Made by a program: the position numbers and the translations under genes
Notes under the pieces: generated by a model
What the model was told of the DNA's origin: nothing
The model's database searches: none
The model's input: only the letters and a program-made list of their open reading frames with translations
In this document: one piece after another, positions 8,212-16,776 of the stretch
How the letters are laid out: every line of letters starts with the position of its first letter
Position numbering within the stretch: position 1 is the first letter of the stretch
Source: Winogradskyella sp. MH6
GTDB lineage: Bacteria > Bacteroidota > Bacteroidia > Flavobacteriales > Flavobacteriaceae
Reading direction: 5' to 3'
NCBI RefSeq assembly: GCF_022810765.1
Contig: NZ_CP094494.1
Coordinates: 2,790,001-2,854,000, forward strand
Length of the DNA stretch: 64,000 bases

Positions 8212-9459
8212 ATGTCAAAAAAGGTTAGACTTATAAAAAAAACATCAAGAACATTTCTTTTAATAGGATTGGTACTAGCTTTACTTAGTACTGTTGTTCT
8301 ATATTTTTATACCAAATATCAACTAGAAAACGAACTTGAAGAAGTGCTGTATTCGGCTGAAGCAAGAGTTGAAAGTGCTTTGGCTTCAGGTAGAGTTGTT
8401 AGTTCTTTACCGCCATTTGCCGAAATTAATGAAGTTGAATCCTTACAAGCTAAGTTTTTAAAAGACACTATAATCTACGATCCATCACAAGATGAAATGG
8501 AACTTTTTAAAGAGCTTTCTGTTTACAAAACTATAAATGGTAAAAACTATCAAATTACCATAAGAGAAATGGTATTGGAGTCTAAAGATTTTCTTTTTGC
8601 CATAGTGTTGTCTAATGTTGCCATTTTTGGGCTGGCATTTGTGTTTCTTTTTTATTTTAATACAAAAAGAAATCTGCAATTATGGCATCCATTTTTTAAG
8701 AATTTAGAACAAATGAAGCGTTTTTCACTTACCACAAAAGCGCAATTAGAACTAGTAGATAGTGATGTACTTGAGTTTTCTGAATTAAAGAATGAAATAT
8801 TAACATTAACCAACAAAGTACGTACAGATTACGAAACATTAAAGCAGTTTACAGAAGATGTCTCGCACGAAATGCAGACTCCATTAGCTATTATACAAGC
8901 TAAGATTGATAATATAATTAATGCTTCTGAAATAAATGATAAACAGTTTGAAGAGATTACTTCTATACAAAAAGACATACAACGTTTAAAGCAGTTGAAC
9001 AAACGTATTACCACACTTACTAAAATAGATAATAACCAATTTATTAATATTGAAACTGTTGATATATCACAGCTAATAAACGAAAAAGTAGAAAGTTTTA
9101 AGGAGCTACAATTGGCTGAACTATTTTATAAGTCATCTGAAATACTGAAAGTTTCAATGGATTCCTATCTTGCAGATATTTTGGTAAATAACTTAATTTC
9201 TAATGCTGTTAAGTACAGTAAAAAAGGGGAGTTGATCACCATTATAACTACTCAGACTTCTTTGGTAGTCTCTAACTTAGGTGAAAAGCCATTAGAGCAC
9301 CCTGAAAAACTATTCCATCGATTTTATAGAGAATCTAATGGTGTAAAATCTACAGGATTAGGATTGGCTATTGTTAAGAAAATTTGCGATTTGTATCAGT
9401 TTGAAGTTACCTATGAGTTTGAAGGTAAACAGCACATTTTTTCAATACACTTTTCTTAA
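8212..9459 (+). CDS. Membrane sensor histidine kinase
   Basis: The 415-residue protein has two membrane segments (about 14-34 and 128-149) flanking a short periplasmic domain of about 95 residues. The dimerisation/phosphoacceptor helix contains FTEDVSHEMQTPLAII with His219. The catalytic domain shows the N box (LVNNLISNAVKYS) and G2 box (STGLGLAIVKKI). The periplasmic part is small, as in CusS/PmrB-like kinases, and holds no obvious metal-binding cluster. It is co-transcribed with the regulator at 7534. The nearby lipid A-modifying genes with shared operator sequences suggest it senses envelope damage or cationic compounds, by analogy with PmrAB. That role is inferred. Confidence 0.92.
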   Translation: MSKKVRLIKKTSRTFLLIGLVLALLSTVVLYFYTKYQLENELEEVLYSAEARVESALASGRVVSSLPPFAEINEVESLQAKFLKDTIIYDPSQDEMELFKELSVYKTINGKNYQITIREMVLESKDFLFAIVLSNVAIFGLAFVFLFYFNTKRNLQLWHPFFKNLEQMKRFSLTTKAQLELVDSDVLEFSELKNEILTLTNKVRTDYETLKQFTEDVSHEMQTPLAIIQAKIDNIINASEINDKQFEEITSIQKDIQRLKQLNKRITTLTKIDNNQFINIETVDISQLINEKVESFKELQLAELFYKSSEILKVSMDSYLADILVNNLISNAVKYSKKGELITIITTQTSLVVSNLGEKPLEHPEKLFHRFYRESNGVKSTGLGLAIVKKICDLYQFEVTYEFEGKQHIFSIHFS

Positions 9460-9513
9460 GGTTACCATACCGCAATAGTGTGCTTACTATTAAAATAATG
9501 TTAATTGAAAATT

Positions 9514-9546
9514 TCTTTAGAATTCCTTAAAATCATCTTTAGAATT
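9514..9546 (+). promoter_or_regulatory. Three tandem 11-bp response-regulator boxes, PepSY-like gene promoter
   Basis: TCTTTAGAATT occurs twice (9514-9524 and 9536-9546) exactly 22 bp apart, with a degenerate third unit CCTTAAAATCA filling the middle. A -7-like element TAACTTTA (9553-9560) follows after 6 bp. The same 6-bp spacing is seen at the 12639 and 12759 boxes. Confidence 0.65.
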
Positions 9547-9587
9547 GGGAGCTAACTTTATGTTATTAACAATTAAAAGTTTAAAAG

Positions 9588-10052
9588 ATGAGAACGATAA
9601 AAATACTACTTGGTGCCTTTTTGGTAACACTTATGTTTGCTTTTACATCAGTAAAAGATAAGGCACCACAAAAAGTAAGAGAGGCCTTTGCAAAGAAATT
9701 TCCAACGGCTAAAAAAGTAAAATGGGAAAAGGAAAATGCCACCGAATGGGAAGCGGAATTTAAAATAGACAGAGTAGAATATTCTGCTAATTTTTTGGAA
9801 GATGGCACTTGGCAAGAAACAGAGCATGAGATTGAAGAAAAGGACGTGCCACAGAATGTAAAAACTGCTTTAACATCAGCATTTCCAGATTATGAAATTG
9901 AAGAAGTAGAACTATCGGAAACACCTCAAGGTTTGGTTTATGAATTTGAAATTGAAAAAGGCAAAACCGAAATTGAAGTAGCCATTAACTCTTCTGGAAA
10001 AATTGTAAAACAAGAAGTTAATAAAGAAAATAGTGAAAAAGAGAATGATTAA
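9588..10052 (+). CDS. PepSY-like domain exported protein
   Basis: This 154-residue protein has a signal peptide (MRTIKILLGAFLVTLMFAFTS) and two copies of the small PepSY-like (BLIP-like, DUF2874-type) fold. The first contains VREAFAKKFPTAKKVKWEKE, the second VKTALTSAFPDYEIEEVEL, each followed by beta strands. It is strongly acidic overall. Such proteins are typically encoded beside CusRS-like two-component systems in Bacteroidota and are thought to act in the periplasm, perhaps as signal modulators or scavengers; a defined activity is not established. It has its own promoter with three response-regulator boxes and ends at a strong hairpin, so it is monocistronic. Confidence 0.85.
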   Translation: MRTIKILLGAFLVTLMFAFTSVKDKAPQKVREAFAKKFPTAKKVKWEKENATEWEAEFKIDRVEYSANFLEDGTWQETEHEIEEKDVPQNVKTALTSAFPDYEIEEVELSETPQGLVYEFEIEKGKTEIEVAINSSGKIVKQEVNKENSEKEND

Positions 10053-10096
10053 GTGATATGTTGAGTTTTTTCATAGTTGATTGATTTGATTGGTTG

Positions 10097-10132
10097 AAAA
10101 TGCCGTGATCTATGCTAGATCTTGGCATTTTC
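10097..10132. terminator. Bidirectional terminator between PepSY-like gene and phosphoethanolamine transferase
   Basis: Imperfect inverted repeat AAAATGCC-gt-GATCTA / TAGATC-tt-GGCATTTT with a 3-nt loop and T-rich flanks on both strands, located between two convergent genes. Confidence 0.75.
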
Positions 10133-10160
10133 TTTTATAAACACAATCTTGAAAAAACCT

Positions 10161-11681
10161 TTAGTTTATAAAGATGCTCATATCTTGTTCGTAAATTGGG
10201 CTGTCTATAGCCAGAAAATCTAAAACACTATGAAAGATATTGTGCTGTGAGTGTCCTTGATTTTCTTTAACCTTTCTTGAGTTATCAGAAGTCCAAACAA
10301 TAAAAGGTATTTCTAACTGTTCTTTTGGTGCTAAACTTGCAGGAATTCCATGCATATAAAGTCCTTTTTCACCTAAAGATTCTCCATGGTCGGATATGAA
10401 AATCATCGTGCTTTTGTATTCTTTTAATTGCTTTAAATCATCAATTAAATTAGCAACAATGTAATCGGTATATAAAATGGTGTTGTTGTATGCGTTTATT
10501 AATTCTTCTTGTGTACAATTAGCCAGCTTAACACTTTTGCAAACTGGAGTGAATTTTTCAAATTGCTTTGGATATTTTTCGAAATAAGTTGGGCCGTGGC
10601 TCGTACTGGTATGTAAAACAACCAATATTTTATTTTTTTTGCTTGCTAAAATTTCATCTTTTAAACCCTTAAGTAATATGCCATCGTATTCGCAATCTGG
10701 TCCTTCACAGTTTTTCCTTAGCATTTCCTTGTTCTGAAAATTATCGATAATCACTTTAGGTTCTCCCCAATTGGTGGTTTTCCAAATGACTTCTACATCA
10801 TTTCTAAATAAGTAATTGGGTAGTATTTCATAAAGCTTTCCGGTGTCTTTATGTTCTAATATACATTGTAGTCCTGCTGTGGTGTATGTGGCACAAGATT
10901 CTGTTTCAAAATGCTTTAGACCTTCTATTTGAGATAGTAACGGATTGGTGTTTTTATCATAACCATATAAGGAAAAGTTTTCGCTTCTGGCAGACTCACC
11001 AATTACCAATACAGCAATTGATTTTTCATCATCTTTTATAGTTGCATCAGGTAAAAGAATCTGTTTTTTATTCTTCTTGTTAATATGACTATAGTATCTA
11101 CTGGTATTCACAACATAAGACCAGGGCATAACCAATCCGCCAAGAGTTTTAGAGTTTTTATCAATCCACAACCAGTTTGTAGAGTTTGCAAAAACTAAAA
11201 CACCAAGAAATAATAAGGTTAGACCTGTATGTATTAAAAAGCTTTTAAGTTTTGGACGTACTATTTTAAACTTAAAAAGAAAGAAACTTGGTAATAACCC
11301 CAAAAAAAGTACATATAAAACTAACCCAAAGGAAAGGAAGCTGCTAGATTCTTCATAATTGGTGTTAAAGACATTTCCAATCATGGTTCTATCTATAATG
11401 ATACCATAGGTGTTAATAAAATAAACAGCTATTGCACTAATATTGAAAAATAAGGCGAGGAGCCATTTGCCAACATTGCGAAGTAGATAAAGCCCTATAT
11501 AAAACACAAAGGCATTTAAGATTACAGAAGCAACAATTAGGCTAATAAGTAGCATAATGCCACTTGTACTTTTTAGATTGTTGTTACTAAGTACAAACTT
11601 AAAAAAGGGATATTGGTAAAGAACTAGATTAACAAGACTAGCTAATAATGCGTAGGATTTAAGCTTTAATTGTTTTGGCAT
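10161..11681 (-). CDS. Lipid A-type phosphoethanolamine transferase (EptA/MCR family)
   Basis: The 506-residue protein has five N-terminal membrane segments (about 10-165) and a periplasmic sulfatase-fold domain. Family landmarks are VLVIGESARSENFSLYGY (metal ligand Glu229), the nucleophile segment ESCATYTTAGLQC (Thr267 aligns with Thr285 of MCR-1 using the flanking cysteines Cys263 and Cys273), HTSTSHGP, SDHGESLGEKGLYMHG and GHSQHNIFH. It would transfer phosphoethanolamine from phosphatidylethanolamine to lipid A or another glycolipid at the outer face of the inner membrane, lowering surface negative charge. It overlaps the upstream PAP2 gene by 23 bp, so the two form an operon with predicted response-regulator boxes at 12639-12660. 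Chromosomal homologues are common, and resistance should not be assumed. Confidence 0.9.
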   Translation of the reverse strand: MPKQLKLKSYALLASLVNLVLYQYPFFKFVLSNNNLKSTSGIMLLISLIVASVILNAFVFYIGLYLLRNVGKWLLALFFNISAIAVYFINTYGIIIDRTMIGNVFNTNYEESSSFLSFGLVLYVLFLGLLPSFFLFKFKIVRPKLKSFLIHTGLTLLFLGVLVFANSTNWLWIDKNSKTLGGLVMPWSYVVNTSRYYSHINKKNKKQILLPDATIKDDEKSIAVLVIGESARSENFSLYGYDKNTNPLLSQIEGLKHFETESCATYTTAGLQCILEHKDTGKLYEILPNYLFRNDVEVIWKTTNWGEPKVIIDNFQNKEMLRKNCEGPDCEYDGILLKGLKDEILASKKNKILVVLHTSTSHGPTYFEKYPKQFEKFTPVCKSVKLANCTQEELINAYNNTILYTDYIVANLIDDLKQLKEYKSTMIFISDHGESLGEKGLYMHGIPASLAPKEQLEIPFIVWTSDNSRKVKENQGHSQHNIFHSVLDFLAIDSPIYEQDMSIFIN

Positions 11682-12546
11682 ATTTATTTACAATTACAAC
11701 AAACGTAGCTATTAATGCCAATAATGAAAGATAAAATATAACCATATTGTGCTTTATAAGCTTCATAATGACAAGATACGCCCAGATAGACAAAATTAAC
11801 ATAATAATTGGATAGAACTTTCTGTTTTTCATCCAATATAACCAGTTTAGTTTTGTGTTTATTTTAACACCAAATATTGCTATACTATAGCCAATAGTGC
11901 AGCCAATAATTGTATCAACAGGGTAGTGAGCACCTACAGCTACTCTAGAAAAAGCAATAACTAACCCAACTGTAATTAATATAACGGACCATAGAATCTT
12001 AGATGCCTTTTTTTTGGGCATAAATGCATACAGTAAAATAGTAATGACCATAAAGGCTGTCATGGCATGTCCTGAAGGTAATGAAGTATGCAATATGTTG
12101 GGTCTGCCCATAATGGTAAACGTACTCATGTCTATCATGGCAGCTGGTCTAGGCACTGCAAAAAAAGATTTAAGAATAGCACATGTGATTAATGTAATAA
12201 GCGATGAAGTTAATATAGCTTCCCAAAGTTTTGGTGTAAGAAAAAGGAATATAAAAACAAAAGGAAAAAGTACAAGTGCATCGCCCAGATATGAAATATT
12301 GTATTCTAGGTTAGGGTAAATGGACAAAAGATGGTTTAGATTTAAAAATAGATCTTTTTGTGATTCTACATAGGTATTCACAAAAGAGCCTTCCATTGAA
12401 AATAAAAAAAAGCAAATAAAAAAAAGCAGTATTACAATGGGCACTATCAACAATTTTAAATTCACTTTTTTAAAATTATTCTCAACAATGCTGTTAAGAT
12501 TATGCCCCTTGGTTAATTCTGTTTGGTTTGCTAACGTTTTAATCAT
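11659..12546 (-). CDS. PAP2-family membrane phosphatase
   Basis: The protein (about 295 residues) is a multi-pass membrane phosphatase of the PAP2 family. The three motifs are visible: KSFFAVPRPA (motif 1, K-x6-RP), LPSGHAM (motif 2) and SRVAVGAHYPVD (motif 3). It carries an N-terminal cytoplasmic segment followed by about six membrane helices. An upstream ATG at 12591 is in frame, but the start at 12546 (MIKTLANQ) is preferred because the preceding codons are not family-like. Members act on lipid phosphates, including undecaprenyl pyrophosphate and lipid A phosphates. Coupling to a phosphoethanolamine transferase resembles LpxE-EptA or LpxT-type lipid A remodelling. Confidence 0.87.
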   Translation of the reverse strand: MIKTLANQTELTKGHNLNSIVENNFKKVNLKLLIVPIVILLFFICFFLFSMEGSFVNTYVESQKDLFLNLNHLLSIYPNLEYNISYLGDALVLFPFVFIFLFLTPKLWEAILTSSLITLITCAILKSFFAVPRPAAMIDMSTFTIMGRPNILHTSLPSGHAMTAFMVITILLYAFMPKKKASKILWSVILITVGLVIAFSRVAVGAHYPVDTIIGCTIGYSIAIFGVKINTKLNWLYWMKNRKFYPIIMLILSIWAYLVIMKLIKHNMVIFYLSLLALIATFVVIVNKYAKTIKA

Positions 12547-12638
12547 TACTAATTGGCAGTTTGTATACAATAAAATATGACATAAAACCAAATGCTAATG
12601 CAGCAGCTTGTATTTTACAATGTATAAGAATACAACAC

Positions 12639-12660
12639 AATTCTAAAGGAAATTTTAAGA
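12639..12660 (-). promoter_or_regulatory. Predicted response-regulator boxes for the PAP2/phosphoethanolamine transferase operon
   Basis: Read on the minus strand, TCTTAAAATTT (8/11) is followed directly by CCTTTAGAATT (10/11). Six bp further is TATTCTTA (12632-12625), a -7-like element in the same relative place as at the other boxes. Confidence 0.55.
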
Positions 12661-12758
12661 AAGTATATTTTTTTAGAATTTGAGACAAGGGACTTACAAT
12701 TTTATAAAAAAAACAGTCTTTGAAGGTTTTGGTTTAATCTTAATTAAAACAGAAATAG

Positions 12759-12780
12759 CCTTTATAATTTCTTTAGAATT
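12759..12780 (+). promoter_or_regulatory. Predicted response-regulator boxes for the 12920-16697 operon
   Basis: CCTTTATAATT (9/11) directly followed by TCTTTAGAATT (11/11). After 6 bp comes TACATTTG (12787-12794), an exact TAnnTTTG -7 element. This is the best preserved example of the box/promoter arrangement. Confidence 0.65.
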
Positions 12781-12919
12781 CAAAACTACATTTGATAAAA
12801 CTAAATTGCTTTTCTGCCTAGTATGGATAGGTTTATAGATTAAATTTTGCTTACTAATTAATCTGTAGAATATAAGATAGAGTTAAAGTTTAGTAGTGTC
12901 TAAATCAATTATAAAACAA

Positions 12920-13498
12920 ATGAGATGTACCGTTATTTTTAAAGTATTACTATTATTTTTTCTAATGACAGGTTTTTATTTGCGAGCGCAAAATGAAACA
13001 CCAAGAGAATACAAAGCCGAAAAAACAATTCAAGATATTGGTGATGTACTCAACTATTCAATGCCGATAGCTACAGGACTTACAACTATTATTGGTGACA
13101 AAAAGGGAACTTGGCAATTCGCAAAAGGGTTTGCTACCAATTTGGCTCTAACTTATGGGTTAAAATATGCTATTAATAAGCCAAGACCAGAAGGAGCCAC
13201 AGATGGTCATGCATTTCCTTCAGGGCATACATCGGTTGCTTTTCAAAGTGCCTCTTTTATTCAACGACGATACGGATGGAAATATGGTATTCCTGCATAT
13301 CTACTTTCTGGATTTGTGGCTTACTCAAGGTTAGAAGGATTGAATGATAGACATGATGGTTGGGATGTATTGGGAGGTATTATTGTTGGGGTTGGGAGTA
13401 CTTATTTATTTACTACTCCTTATCAAAAAGAACACTATGAATTTACATTTTCAGGAAAAAACAATAACTATTTAATCGGTTTTAAATATAAATTTTAA
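12920..13498 (+). CDS. Exported PAP2-superfamily phosphatase
   Basis: The 193-residue protein has a signal peptide (MRCTVIFKVLLLFFLMTGFYLRAQ). Its PAP2 motifs are AINKPRP (motif 1), FPSGHTS (motif 2) and SRLEGLNDRHDGWDV (motif 3, with an unusually long SR-to-H spacing). It is smaller and less hydrophobic than the PAP2 gene at 11659. In-frame GTG at 12896 would lengthen it by 8 residues; ATG 12920 is chosen because the signal peptide starts there. It probably dephosphorylates a lipid phosphate in the envelope. It heads a rightward operon, with the next gene 3 bp downstream, under the boxes at 12759. Confidence 0.85.
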   Translation: MRCTVIFKVLLLFFLMTGFYLRAQNETPREYKAEKTIQDIGDVLNYSMPIATGLTTIIGDKKGTWQFAKGFATNLALTYGLKYAINKPRPEGATDGHAFPSGHTSVAFQSASFIQRRYGWKYGIPAYLLSGFVAYSRLEGLNDRHDGWDVLGGIIVGVGSTYLFTTPYQKEHYEFTFSGKNNNYLIGFKYKF

Positions 13499-13501
13499 AA
13501 A

Positions 13502-14257
13502 ATGGCAACTAATAATCAATTCAACAAAGTAGCACAAATAACCATTTTGTTTTGGTTAATGAAAATTGTCGCTACAACATTAGGAGAAACTTTTGGAGAC
13601 TTTATTTCAATGACACTAAACCTGGGTTATTTAATAAGTCTTGGGATAACAGCATTAGTTTTTATTGTTGTTCTATTGGCTCAGCTTAACTGTAAAAAAT
13701 ATATTCCTTATGTGTACTGGTTGGTCATTATTGCTACAACTACATTAGGTACAGAAATATCGGATTTTATACATAGATCATTACATCTTGGTTACACAGG
13801 AGGAAGTATTTTACTGTTTGTAGGCTTAATAACAACACTGTTCTTATGGAAAAAGAAACACCATAGCTTAAATGTGTACCCAATAATTAACAAGAATAAG
13901 GAAATGTACTATTGGATGGCCATTCTGTTTTCAAATAGCTTGGGTACAGCATTTGGAGATTATTTAAGTGATGTTGTTGGCTTAACGTATTTACAAGGTG
14001 CTTTAGTTACTGCAGCTATTATCATAGTGGTAGTTGTAGTCCATTACGCAACTAAAATAAATGAAGTGGTCTTGTTTTGGTTGGCATTTATTTTCACAAG
14101 ACCCTTTGGGGCAACATTCGGAGATTTTCTAACAAAACCTGTATCTAAAGGTGGCTTAGATCTTGGTACATTAAATGCCTCAATAGTCGCTTTAGTGGTA
14201 ATAGTAATACTTATATATCTGGAACATAGAAGACAAAAAATAGAACAAACAATTTAA
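13502..14257 (+). CDS. Four-repeat integral membrane protein (COG4705-like)
   Basis: The 251-residue protein has about eight membrane helices and four internal repeats. Each repeat has a short segment like LGETFGDF at Asp33, LGTEISDF at Asp88, LGTAFGDY at Asp153 and FGATFGDF at Asp208, followed by a leucine/glycine-rich stretch such as LNLGY or LHLGYTGG. Asp spacing is 55, 65 and 55 residues, so the protein looks like a duplicated two-repeat unit. The family is known only as an uncharacterised membrane protein. Four buried acidic residues in repeated positions suggest a transporter or channel. It sits between a PAP2 phosphatase and a TonB-dependent receptor in a response-regulator-controlled operon. 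Confidence 0.75.
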   Translation: MATNNQFNKVAQITILFWLMKIVATTLGETFGDFISMTLNLGYLISLGITALVFIVVLLAQLNCKKYIPYVYWLVIIATTTLGTEISDFIHRSLHLGYTGGSILLFVGLITTLFLWKKKHHSLNVYPIINKNKEMYYWMAILFSNSLGTAFGDYLSDVVGLTYLQGALVTAAIIIVVVVVHYATKINEVVLFWLAFIFTRPFGATFGDFLTKPVSKGGLDLGTLNASIVALVVIVILIYLEHRRQKIEQTI

Positions 14258-14282
14258 AAAATAGAAGAAGAAAACGAATCGG

Positions 14283-16697
14283 ATGAAGATTAAAATTTTA
14301 GTAAAGACCATTATACTTTTATGGTCTGTGTTAACATGGTCACAAACCCAAAATATAACAGTATCAGGTAAAATTATAGATGCTAATTTAAAAGATCCTT
14401 TGGCTTATGTGAATGTAGTTTTAAAGGGAACAAACACTAATAATAATATTGTTGCTGGCGTTATTACCGATGATGAAGGGATATTCACACTAGAAAATAT
14501 CAGTTCCGCTAATTATACTATAGAAGTGTCTTTCATAGGTTATAAATCGTATACTAACACCATTTATGTTGGAGAGAATTCCAAATATTTAGATTTAGGC
14601 ACTATTGCATTAGAAGAAGATGTATCGCAATTAGATGAAGTAGTTATAACATCAAAGAAAGAGACCATAGGCAGTAAAATGGACAAAAAAACCTATGCAG
14701 TAAGCGCCAATATCTCACAAAGTGGCGGAACGGTTTTACAATCATTAAAAAATCTGCCAGGTATCACAACACAAGAAGGCAAAGTGCAATTGCGTGGTAG
14801 CGACAAAGTATTGGTACTTATAGACGGTAAACAAACGGCAATTACAGGTTTTGGTAATCAAAATGGATTGGATAACATTCCTGCATCTGCTATTGAAAGA
14901 ATTGAGATTATAAACAATCCTTCTTCAAAATATGATGCCAATGGTAATGCAGGTATTATAAACATCATTTTAAAAAAAGAAAGTCAAAACGGTTTTAATG
15001 GAACGCTTGGTTTAACAAAAGGTTTAGGAGCACTATGGGAACGGAAAGAAAATTTACCAGGTATAAGACCACAATATAAAATGACACCTAAAATTAATCC
15101 ATCAATTGCGCTTAATTATAGAAAGGAAAAAATAAATTTCTTTTTGCAAGCAGACAATTTATATACAGAGACTCTAAATAAAAATGAGTTTACCACTCGT
15201 AGTTACTATGATGGTACTGTGATAAATCAACAACTAAAACGCAATCGTAATACTAATTTCTTTACATCAAAAGCAGGGCTGGATTGGTTTATTAATGATA
15301 ACAATACACTAACGGTATCTGGACTTTTTAGTAAGGAAAGTATTAAAGATTATGGAGACCAACCATTTTACAACCAACAATTAGCAGAACAGTTACGATT
15401 ATGGCAATTTTTAGAAGATGAAGTTTTAACAGCTGCAATGTTTTCGGCTAACTTTGAACATAAATTTTCACAACCTGGTCATAAATTAAACGCTTCATTC
15501 AATTACACGTTTGATAGAGAAGACGAAAAATATTTTTTCACGAATACTACACCTTCTTTTGCTGAAGAAGAATCCTTTTTCCTAATAGCAGACCAAAAAG
15601 TGGTTGATGTAGCTTTAGATTACTCTAAACCTTTAAAGCATGGACTGTTAGAAATAGGCTTTAAGTTTAGAAATAGAATAATCCCAACTGATATGCAATT
15701 CAATCCATCCGATGAAAACTCGGTATTAGATACTGGTGCAGATGGTAAAGCAGAATACAAAGAAATTATTCCAGCAGTATATGCTAATTATACCTACGAA
15801 ACTGAAAACTGGGAAGCCGAAGCAGGTTTACGTGTAGAATACGTGAATTTAGAGTATCAAGTAGACCCAAATCATAATACTTACCAAAGTGATGGTTATA
15901 ACTATTTTCAACCATTTCCCAATGCAAGGATTAGTTATAAAATAAATGATAAAAACAGACTTTCAGCATTTTACAATAGACGTGTAGATAGACCAGATGA
16001 AGTAGATATTCGTATTTTTCCAAAGTATGACGATGCCGAAATTATTAAAGTTGGAAATCCTGCTCTTAACCCACAATTCACAAATTCATTTGAATTAGGA
16101 TATAAAAACCAATGGAATAAAGGGTATTTATATACCGCATTATACCATAGAATAACCGATGGTACTATTACCAGAATTGCAACTACTGAAGGTGATTCTA
16201 ACTTAATTTATAATGTGTCGCACAATGCAGGAAATAGTTTTAATACAGGATTAGAAATAGTTGTAGATAAAAAACTATCAGACGTATGGTCAGCTAATCT
16301 GAATATGAACGGTTATTACAATAAAATTGATGCCTTTTCTGTACTTAATAAATATCCTGTTGAAAGTACAATATCAATACCAGAGCAAACAGCCTATTCA
16401 GGAAACATTAAACTGAATGTTTTAGCAAAACTGCCTAAAGAAATTGAAGCACAGTTAACCTCAATTTATTTAGCACCAGATATTATTCCTCAAGGTAAAA
16501 TTAAGTCTCGTTTTTCGATAGATTTTGGTATTAAAAAACCAATCCAAAATAATAAAGGAGAACTATTTCTTAATGCCACCGACTTGTTCAATACCTTGGT
16601 AATTAAAAAAGAAGTAAATGGAGAAACATTTAATTACACAAGTAATGATTATTACGAAACCCAAGTCATTCGTTTAGGCTATAAGTACAAGTTTTAA
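14283..16697 (+). CDS. TonB-dependent receptor-like outer membrane protein with carboxypeptidase-like N-domain
   Basis: The 804-residue protein has a signal peptide, a carboxypeptidase-regulatory-like beta-sandwich at about 24-115 (VSGKIIDANLKDPLAYVNVV, VSFIGYKSYTNTIYVG), a plug domain at about 120-235 (VVITSKKE, GTVLQSLKNLPGI, LRGSDKVLVLIDGK, IERIEIINNPSSKYDANGNAG) and a beta-barrel ending in the outer-membrane signature LGYKYKF. The barrel is of the OMP_b-brl_3 type common in Bacteroidota. No ligand-specific motif was recognised. It ends the operon from 12920 and is followed by a terminator at 16737. Shared control with lipid A enzymes suggests envelope adaptation rather than ordinary nutrient uptake. 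Confidence 0.9.
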   Translation: MKIKILVKTIILLWSVLTWSQTQNITVSGKIIDANLKDPLAYVNVVLKGTNTNNNIVAGVITDDEGIFTLENISSANYTIEVSFIGYKSYTNTIYVGENSKYLDLGTIALEEDVSQLDEVVITSKKETIGSKMDKKTYAVSANISQSGGTVLQSLKNLPGITTQEGKVQLRGSDKVLVLIDGKQTAITGFGNQNGLDNIPASAIERIEIINNPSSKYDANGNAGIINIILKKESQNGFNGTLGLTKGLGALWERKENLPGIRPQYKMTPKINPSIALNYRKEKINFFLQADNLYTETLNKNEFTTRSYYDGTVINQQLKRNRNTNFFTSKAGLDWFINDNNTLTVSGLFSKESIKDYGDQPFYNQQLAEQLRLWQFLEDEVLTAAMFSANFEHKFSQPGHKLNASFNYTFDREDEKYFFTNTTPSFAEEESFFLIADQKVVDVALDYSKPLKHGLLEIGFKFRNRIIPTDMQFNPSDENSVLDTGADGKAEYKEIIPAVYANYTYETENWEAEAGLRVEYVNLEYQVDPNHNTYQSDGYNYFQPFPNARISYKINDKNRLSAFYNRRVDRPDEVDIRIFPKYDDAEIIKVGNPALNPQFTNSFELGYKNQWNKGYLYTALYHRITDGTITRIATTEGDSNLIYNVSHNAGNSFNTGLEIVVDKKLSDVWSANLNMNGYYNKIDAFSVLNKYPVESTISIPEQTAYSGNIKLNVLAKLPKEIEAQLTSIYLAPDIIPQGKIKSRFSIDFGIKKPIQNNKGELFLNATDLFNTLVIKKEVNGETFNYTSNDYYETQVIRLGYKYKF

Positions 16698-16736
16698 CTA
16701 TAGAAAAGAGTAAATTAAAGCAAGGTGTATTTATCT

Positions 16737-16764
16737 AAAAACCGCTCATTTTGAGCGGTTTTTA
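16737..16764. terminator. Bidirectional terminator
   Basis: AAAAACCGCTCA / TGAGCGGTTTTT hairpin with a 3-nt TTT loop, between the convergent receptor and serine hydrolase genes. Confidence 0.88.
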
Positions 16765-16776
16765 TGCTCTTGTTAT

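Larger units (their letters stand above)
12547..12919. other. Divergent control region of the lipid A-modification operons
   Basis: A 373-bp gene-free stretch between two divergent PAP2 genes. It holds two pairs of 11-bp response-regulator boxes in opposite orientation (12639-12660 and 12759-12780), a lone box TTTTTAGAATT (12670-12680) and a consensus -7 element at 12787. No coding signal was seen. Confidence 0.6.

Noticed and set aside
10161..11681. Acquired colistin-resistance gene
   Set aside because: It belongs to the EptA/MCR family, but it is in an operon with a PAP2 gene under local regulator boxes and no mobile element is near, so a native chromosomal role is more likely.
12014..12319. 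Open frame of 101 codons on the plus strand inside the PAP2 gene
   Set aside because: It is antisense to a well-supported PAP2 gene with all three catalytic motifs, and its translation has no recognisable domain.
12670..12680. Lone TTTTTAGAATT box between the divergent response-regulator sites
   Set aside because: Its upstream neighbour does not match and no -7 element follows at 6 bp, so it is noted only as part of the control region.
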